Made by a program: the position numbers and the translations under genes
Shown: piece by piece, positions 6,285 to 11,753 of the stretch
How positions within the stretch are numbered: the stretch's first letter is position 1
How the letters are laid out: each line of letters opens with the position of its first letter
Notes under the pieces: model-generated
What the model saw: only the letters and a program-made list of their open reading frames with translations
Database searches by the model: none
What the model was told of the DNA's origin: nothing
Assembly (NCBI GenBank): GCA_024404275.1
Contig: JAKSQG010000039.1
Coordinates: 1-11,753 of the forward strand
Length of the DNA stretch: 11,753 nucleotides
Source: Clostridia bacterium
GTDB lineage: Bacteria; Bacillota; Clostridia; Christensenellales; Aristaeellaceae
Direction: 5' to 3'

Positions 6285-9200
6285 ATGAAGCACACTGATA
6301 CTCGTGTAACCCCCATGCTGGCAAGGCTTGTCAGTCTGCTGCTGGTGCTGGCAATGATGATGCCGCTGATGCCCGCAGCCCTGGCTGAAGATCCCATCGG
6401 CTATGGCTATATCAATCTGGATAAAGTTCGCCTGCGCAAGCAGATGAGCCGGGAGGACAACTATGCCCTGCTGCCCCTTGACTGGGTGTGTGAGCTGTAC
6501 CAGTCCACTGCCTATGGTACGCAGCCGTACTATTATGTAAAGACCAATATCCCCAAGGCGCTCGACCATGAATACTACGGCTATGTTCAGTCGCAGTTCA
6601 TCACACTCATGAGCGCCGGTGAAGTGGCGGCCTGGCAGGCCAAGGGCGGCAATGGCGGTACCGCTACCGTTCCTCCCACGCCCGAAACCATGGCGCCCTA
6701 TACCGTGCCTCCGACTTCTGCAGCGGACAGCAACTATGTCACTGCGGCGGCCGGTACCAACTATTACACCTATTCCGGCGGTACGCTGACCTCTCAGGGT
6801 CTGCTGGCCACCAATCAGGCGTATTTTGTTTCCGCTACGGCGACCATCGGCGGTGTGCGCTATTATGTGATCACCGTCAACGGCGGCAGCTATTATGCCC
6901 CCGCCGCGGCCCTCACCTTTGTGAACGGCGGCAATGATCCTGCCACCCCTGTGCCCACCGGCAGCACCGAGATGGGCACGCTGAAGATCAAGCTGAGCGG
7001 CAAGACCAATATGCGCTCCAGCGCGGCGGAGACCTCCACCAACATCATTGCCAAGCTGACGCAGGGCACTGTGCTGCCCTACTACAGCGCGGTGGAAAGC
7101 GGCAGCCACACGTGGTATCTGTGCTTTGATTCCGCCAGCAATCAGTATGGTTACATCGTGGATTACTGTGTGACCATCCTGACCAACAACATCACGCCTA
7201 CGCCCTCTCCTGTGCCCGGCACTCCCGGCAACGTGAAGGGCTATATCGAAATCACCCCCGACGGCAAGACCAACATCCGCAGGTCGGCGCAGACCGGCGT
7301 CAACAACGTGGTGATTCAGGTGGAAAAGGGCACCGTGCTGCCTTACTACTCCACCGAAACCATCAATAAGGAACTGTGGTATTACGTATACAGCGCTGCC
7401 GCCAACGCCTATGGTTATGTGCTTGGCTCCTGCGCGAAGATCACCAGCAAGGAAGGGCAGACTCCCGCCCCCATCACTCCCGGTCCCGGTACCGGCTATA
7501 TCAAGCTGACTTATGATGCTGTCAACTTCCGCAAGAGCACCAGCACTGATTCCAAACAGCTGGGTCAGTATGGCAAGGGCACCATCATGCAGATGCTGGG
7601 TGTTACCGAAGTCAAGGGTGTTAAGTGGTACAACGTTTATTATCTTGGAAAGACCGGCTATGTGATGGCCAAATTTGCCGTTGAGTGCGACAGCTAGGGC
7701 AACACCGGCGGCGACAAGCCTGTGGTCAACAGCGGCTATCTGTACACCACGGCCGATAAGGTCTATGTCCGCAAGTCTGCCTCCGGTACCGCCGGCGTAT
7801 ATGGTCAGGTGCCCAATGCCAAAACCGTGCTCAAGATCGTGGGCAACACGGTCAAGAACGGCAGCGTCACCTGGTATAACGTCGAATACCAAGGCAATAA
7901 GGGCTATATCCACGGCAATTATGTTTCTGTCATGACGCCCGAACAGGTCAAGGCTTATGAGGAGAGCGGCATCATCATTCCGCCGGCTCCCACGCCCACG
8001 CCCGTTCCCAAGGCTGTCAACATGATCCAGACCACGCTGGACAAGGTCTACATCCGTCAGGCTGCCAGCACCGATGCCGGCTACTACGGTCAGGCCAAGC
8101 TGGGTGCTGTCTTCCAGTACAACGATATCACGACGGTCGGCAGCAAAAAGTGGTACAAGATCAAGTTTGAAGGCGTTGACGCCTACATCCTCGGCTCCTG
8201 CGTCAAGGTGATGACGGATGCCGAATACATCGCCTACCTCAACAGCCTGCCCACTCCCACGCCGGTGCCCACTGCTTCTCCCACTCCCAATCTGGCGGAT
8301 ATGAGCAGCACGGCGCTGACCAACATCGAAAAGGTGGTGCTGCGCTCCGCTCCCGCGGGTGCAGAAGTTTCCGTCATCTATGCGGAGGGCTCTGTGCTGA
8401 CGCTGCAGGGCGAAACTGCCAAGGCTGTGCAGAACAAGATTGAATACACCTGGCTCAAGGTGAAGGTCGGCAGTGCCATCGGCTGGGTCCGCAGCGACCT
8501 GGTGCGCATTCTGACCAAGACGCAGGCTGCCATGTACGTCAAGACCGGTGACCCCGATGCCAAGCCCGAGGCAACTTATGTGTCCCTGTCCATGGGCGCT
8601 ACCGGCACCGCCGTGCAGACGCTGCAGGCCAAGCTGGTTGAAAAAGGCTACCTCAAGGCCGGCACCTACACCTATGGTACCTACGACACCGCTACCAAGA
8701 GCGCCGTCATCGCTTTCCAGACCGCTGAAGGTCTGTATGTCGATGGCGTGGCGGGCAGCAAGACACAGCATGCCCTGTACGGCACCGTAGAGACCGGTTA
8801 TTATGACAATGGCGCCGGTCCCGGCACCACCACGCTGTACACTCCCGAGCTGAAGGACTGGTTCAAGAGTGATATTCAGTCCATCTTCAAGAAGGGCTAT
8901 GTTGCTGTAGTGACCGACGTCAAGACCGGTATCAGCTGGAAGATCAAGCGTTGGAGCGGCGGTAACCACGCCGACGTTGAGCCGCTGACCGCGGCGGATA
9001 CGGCCAAGATGTGCCGCGTTTACGGCGTCAAGGTCGCTCAGGACATCCTCGAAAAGAACCTGTATCAGCGCCGTGCGCTGCTGGTGACCATTGGTACCCA
9101 TTCCTACTGCGCTTCCATGTATGGCTGCCCGCATAACTATCCCGAAGGCGATACGATTGACGATAACGATTTCTACGGTCAGTTCTGTATCCACTTCGTC

Positions 9201-9326
9201 AACAGCATGACGCACGGCACCAAGGAGAATCCTCCTCATGTGGATAAGGATCACCAGTCGGCCATCACCTACGCGTACAACAACGCGGTGTCTCTGCTGA
9301 CGGGCTTCGGCTACACCTTCAAGTGA
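6285..9326 (+). CDS. secreted multi-SH3 / peptidoglycan-binding protein with an in-frame TAG at codon 471
   Basis: Probable exported cell-wall protein, 1013 codons before the TGA at 9324-9326, interrupted once by TAG (7695-7697). ATG 6285 follows GGGGAG (6271-6276). Signal peptide 1-34 ends AALA before Glu35. Domains: SH3-like units at about 40-109, a degenerate one at 151-213, then 231-299, 318-387, 403-466, 483-551, 580-644 and 675-745, joined by Thr/Pro linkers such as TPTPSPVP; a PG_binding_1-like domain (764-832, SLSMGATGTAVQTLQAKL); and a C-terminal domain (853-1002) with GGNHADVEP, FCIHF, THG and DKDHQ, which I recall from other Clostridia but cannot assign a function. Units three and four share GTVLPYYS and look like a duplication. 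The frame is unbroken apart from the TAG, which falls in a linker. If UAG stops translation, only a 470-residue signal-plus-five-SH3 form is made. The wall-binding role is inferred from domain families. Confidence 0.85.
7695..7697 (+). other. in-frame TAG inside the SH3-protein gene
   Basis: Codon 471, in the context GAC AGC TAG GGC AAC, inside the linker between the fifth and sixth SH3 units. The same frame continues for 542 codons to a TGA. After the TAG the first possible starts, such as GTG 7722, have no ribosome binding site and lie just before an SH3 domain, so a separate second gene is unlikely. CAG to TAG would be a single transition, but the original or decoded amino acid cannot be told from one sequence. 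Confidence 0.9.
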
Positions 9327-10537
9327 TGAAACACGTTAACATTTCCATTATCGGCGGCGGGGTTTCGGGCCTCGCCGCCGCTGTCGCATCCGCACAAAGC
9401 GGCGCGCGTGTGACAGTGTTTGAAAAAAACGACCGCGTGGGCAAAAAACTGCTCGCAACGGGCAATGGCCGCTGCAATCTGGCCAATACGGGCAAACCCG
9501 TATACTTTGGCGATACCGCCTTTGCCCTTGAAACGCTCAAGGCGATGCCGGTGGAAAAGGTATTGCAGTTCCTCGATTCACTCGGTCTGCCCTGCCGCGC
9601 GGAGGAAAGCGGGCGTGTGTATCCTGCCTGCAATCAGGCTGCTGCGGTACTGGATGTGCTGCGTTTCCATTTGGAAAAGAGCGGTGTTGTCATCCGTACG
9701 GGCTGCACAGTCAACGCGATCCGCAAAAAGGAAAACGGTTTTCAGCTGCAGACCTCGCAGGGAACATATTCCGCCGATAAAGTCATCGTGTGCTGCGGCG
9801 GCAGCGCGGCTCCCAAACTGGGCGGTACCGACGCCACAGGGCTGCTGACCGCTTTCGGATGTACCCGTGTGCCGGATCATCCAGCCCTGACGCCGCTTGA
9901 GACGGAAAAAGCTCCCATCAAAGGGCTGTCCGGTCTGCGCCTCAGCGCGGTGCTGACACTCTGTGACGGAAAGACCCCTGTGGAACGTACCGCGGGAGAA
10001 GTGTTGTTTGCCGATTACGGCATCAGCGGCGTGTGCACCATGCAGCTTGCCCGCACGGCGGCATAGCTTTTGCGCAGCGGCAAAACGCCGACCCTGTATA
10101 TCGATTTCAGCCCTGCTATGGGGCTTGTACCCGCCGCCATGGAACGACAAGCGCCTGTGTCACCCCGTGATCACGAGGAAACAGTGCGCCGTGCAATACA
10201 GCGGCGACTGGAACGGATGGGGAGCGAAAATCTGCTGCTTGGTGCTCTTCCGCGCGTATTGCGGGATAAGCTGAACGGCGTGCCGTTTGAACTGCTGCCC
10301 CGCATGCTGTGTGCCTATCCGCTCAAGGTGACGGGTGTCCGCGGCTATGACCAGGCGCAGGTGACGGCAGGCGGCATCGATTGCCGTGATTTTGATCCTC
10401 ATACCATGGAGTGCCATCTTTGCCCCGGGCTGTATGCCTGCGGTGAGATCCTCAATGTGGATGGGGATTGCGGCGGCTTCAACATTCAATTTGCCTTGGC
10501 CGGCGGTCTGCTGGCTGCGGCGCATGCGACACGCTGA
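9326..10537 (+). CDS. HI0933-family NAD(P)/FAD-dependent flavoprotein with an in-frame TAG at codon 247
   Basis: FAD-dependent oxidoreductase of the HI0933/BaiN-like family, cytosolic, substrate unknown. The 403 codons match the usual length of about 400. Dinucleotide-binding motif GGGVSG (10-15) lies in the first beta-alpha-beta unit, followed by the family signature TGNGRCNL (45-52), CCGGSAAPKLGG, HPALTPLE and DYGISGVCTMQLAR. After the TAG (10064-10066) come YIDFSPAMG, YPLKVTGVRGYDQAQVTAGG and the closing FAD contact stretch LYACGEILNVDGDCGGFN. Both sides of the TAG are needed for a complete FAD site. I chose ATG 9326, which overlaps the preceding TGA as TGATG; GTG 9323 is the alternative. 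No Shine-Dalgarno is visible, so translational coupling to the SH3 gene is likely. The original stop is TGA (10535-10537). If UAG terminates, this gene makes a dead 246-residue fragment. Confidence 0.88.
10064..10066 (+). other. in-frame TAG inside the flavoprotein gene
   Basis: Codon 247, in the context ACG GCG GCA TAG CTT TTG CGC. It falls in the helix after DYGISGVCTMQLAR, where I expect family members to vary, immediately before the strand TPTLYIDF. The frame is unshifted on either side and the downstream part keeps every expected family motif. As at 7695, CAG to TAG is one possible single-base origin. Confidence 0.9.
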
Positions 10538-10547
10538 CGGAGGTTCA

Positions 10548-11753
10548 ATGAAGCGATTCTGTCTGTTTCTGATCTTACTGTTGATGCTGCTTCTTGCCGT
10601 TTCGGCAAAGGGGGAGATCATCATCAGCGAGGTTGGGGCATCCAATCACTGCACCTATTTTGATGAGAACGGCAATACCCCCGACTGGGTGGAGCTGTAT
10701 AACAGCGGCAGCGAGAGCGTGACGCTGAACGGCTGGGTGCTGTCTGACAGCAAGACTGCCAAAAAACCGCTGCCGCTGGACGGCATGACGGTGCAGGCGG
10801 GCGGCTATCTGCTGGTGCCCATCCCCGAAGAATCCTTCGGGCTCAGTGCCTCCGGTGAATCGGTCTATCTGTTCCGTGATGGTGAAATGGTCGATTCCAC
10901 GCGCTTTGAAGCGCAGGCAAAGGATGTCACCTGGGCGCTGATCGATGGCGCATATACGCTCACATGGCTGCCCACTCCCGGCATGCCCAACCGTTATCTC
11001 GGTGAGGGAGAGCTGTTTGCCACGGCGGAGGGTCCGCGCTTCAACGAGGTGCTGACCTCCGGCGCTCCATACAAGGCAACGCAGGGCTATGACTACTTTG
11101 AACTGACCAATACCGGTAAGAAGGTCTCGCTCAAAGGCTGGACGATGCGGCTGGGCATGGCGGGCAGCAAAAGCTACGCGCTGCCGAGTGAATCGCTGGC
11201 AAAGGGCGCTTATCGTTCGGTGTACTGCACCGATGAGGAATTGAACAAGAGTGCCAATACGGGCTTCAAACTGCCTTCTCAGGGCGCCATCCTGACCTTG
11301 TGGAACAGCAAGGGTGAGCTGGTCGATTTCCTCCGACTGCCCAAACAGTATGCCAATGTCAGCTGGGGTCTGGGCAAGGACGGCGAAACATGGGGTTATT
11401 TCTCCTCCAAAACGATGGGCAAAGCCAACGGTACTGCCTATGCGGATAAGCTGGAAGCTCCTGTGCTGTCCCTGCAGGGCGGTGTGTATGACACAGCCTC
11501 GGTCACCGTAGAGGTAACCGCCCCCGAGGGAGTTACCGTCCGCTACACCACCAACGGCTGCAAGCCGACTGCCTCTTCTACGGAGTACACGGAGCCGCTG
11601 ACCTTTACCAAAACCACGGCGTTCAGCGTCGCGGCCTTTGCCGAGGGAGAGCTTTGCAGCGATGTTGCCTGCGCCACCTATGTACTGGATCTCGATATCA
11701 AAACACCTGTTGTCTGCCTCATCATCGATGACTTCTATCTTTACAATGCCACG
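10548..11753 (+). CDS. secreted lamin-tail-domain / CotH-type protein, 3' end missing
   Basis: The first 402 codons of a longer gene; the frame is open to the last base without any stop. ATG 10548 follows GGAGG (10539-10543) by 4 bases and lies 10 bases after the flavoprotein stop, so it belongs to the same operon. A signal peptide (about 1-20) has a long Leu core ending AVSA; no lipobox is seen. A lamin-tail domain (about 23-130) has IIISEVGASN and DWVELYNSGS; a second, more diverged copy (about 160-300) has FNEVLTSG and YFELTNTG. Residues 304-378 resemble the chitobiase/hexosaminidase C-terminal Ig-like fold (VTVRYTTNG, TTAFSVAAFAEG). The last residues (TPVVCLIIDDFYLYN) look like the entry to a CotH kinase-like domain, which would lie beyond the window. 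CotH relatives include spore-coat protein kinases, but vegetative surface roles are common, so function stays open. Confidence 0.8.
   Translation, partial: MKRFCLFLILLLMLLLAVSAKGEIIISEVGASNHCTYFDENGNTPDWVELYNSGSESVTLNGWVLSDSKTAKKPLPLDGMTVQAGGYLLVPIPEESFGLSASGESVYLFRDGEMVDSTRFEAQAKDVTWALIDGAYTLTWLPTPGMPNRYLGEGELFATAEGPRFNEVLTSGAPYKATQGYDYFELTNTGKKVSLKGWTMRLGMAGSKSYALPSESLAKGAYRSVYCTDEELNKSANTGFKLPSQGAILTLWNSKGELVDFLRLPKQYANVSWGLGKDGETWGYFSSKTMGKANGTAYADKLEAPVLSLQGGVYDTASVTVEVTAPEGVTVRYTTNGCKPTASSTEYTEPLTFTKTTAFSVAAFAEGELCSDVACATYVLDLDIKTPVVCLIIDDFYLYNAT

Noticed and set aside
6277..6288. Alternative ATG at 6277 for the SH3 gene
   Set aside because: It is in another frame and meets TGA after three codons; it also overlaps the ribosome binding site.
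6093..9254. 1053-codon open frame on the - strand, antisense to the SH3 gene
   Set aside because: Its translation is a monotonous Gly/His/Val/Ile/Asp mix without domains or signal. It mirrors the SH3 gene's codon bias, lacks a convincing start, and the + frame has signal peptide, promoter and domain evidence.
7722..9326. Second half of the SH3 gene as a separate gene starting at GTG 7722
   Set aside because: No ribosome binding site, no signal peptide for a wall-type protein, and the start would fall just before an SH3 unit in exactly the same frame as the first half. A single gene with an internal TAG fits better.
7695..10066. UAG readthrough by a viral-type context signal or selenocysteine
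   Set aside because: The bases after the two TAGs (GGC and CTT) do not match the CAR-YYA leaky context, and selenocysteine uses UGA, not UAG.
10070..10537. C-terminal half of the flavoprotein as a separate gene starting at TTG 10070
   Set aside because: It begins inside a helix of the HI0933 fold, has no ribosome binding site, and is in frame with the first half.

Overview
The window looks like chromosomal DNA of a moderately GC-rich, Gram-positive-type anaerobe, most likely an uncultured gut-associated member of the Clostridia. Two things point there. One secreted protein is built from many SH3 repeats joined by Thr/Pro linkers, and another is a CotH-type protein with lamin-tail domains. 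The other genes are typical housekeeping genes. No phage, transposon, CRISPR array, rRNA or tRNA was found.

Layout. On the + strand, bases 2-2992 hold three closely packed genes: the 3' part of an M20 amidohydrolase, aspartate kinase (lysC) and a glycerophosphodiester phosphodiesterase-like gene. The first two would fit lysine/diaminopimelate metabolism. A 236-base convergent intergenic region follows, with one good terminator flanked by two look-alike long hairpins. On the - strand, 5928-3229 encodes a complete class A penicillin-binding protein (PBP1A type) with a GTG start. A divergent 340-base control region (5943-6284) holds one promoter for the PBP gene, one or two for the + strand, an inverted repeat straddling a -35 box, and a triple 10-base repeat. 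The + strand then carries an operon: a secreted SH3/peptidoglycan-binding protein (6285-9326), an HI0933-family flavoprotein (9326-10537) and a lamin-tail/CotH protein cut by the window end (10548-11753). PBP, SH3 protein and CotH protein all suggest envelope work.

The main observation is that two neighbouring operon genes each contain one in-frame TAG (7695-7697 and 10064-10066). In both, the frame continues unshifted into clearly conserved sequence: SH3 repeats, a peptidoglycan-binding domain and a C-terminal domain in the first, and the C-terminal FAD-domain signature in the second. The six visible gene ends use TGA four times and TAA twice, never TAG. The flavoprotein start overlaps the SH3 stop (TGATG) with no evident ribosome binding site, so its translation appears to depend on ribosomes that have passed the first TAG. 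This pattern is what UAG read as a sense codon (recoding or efficient suppression) would give. Two independent nonsense mutations or base-call errors remain possible; only two TAGs in about 3,700 codons means the case is suggestive, not proven.
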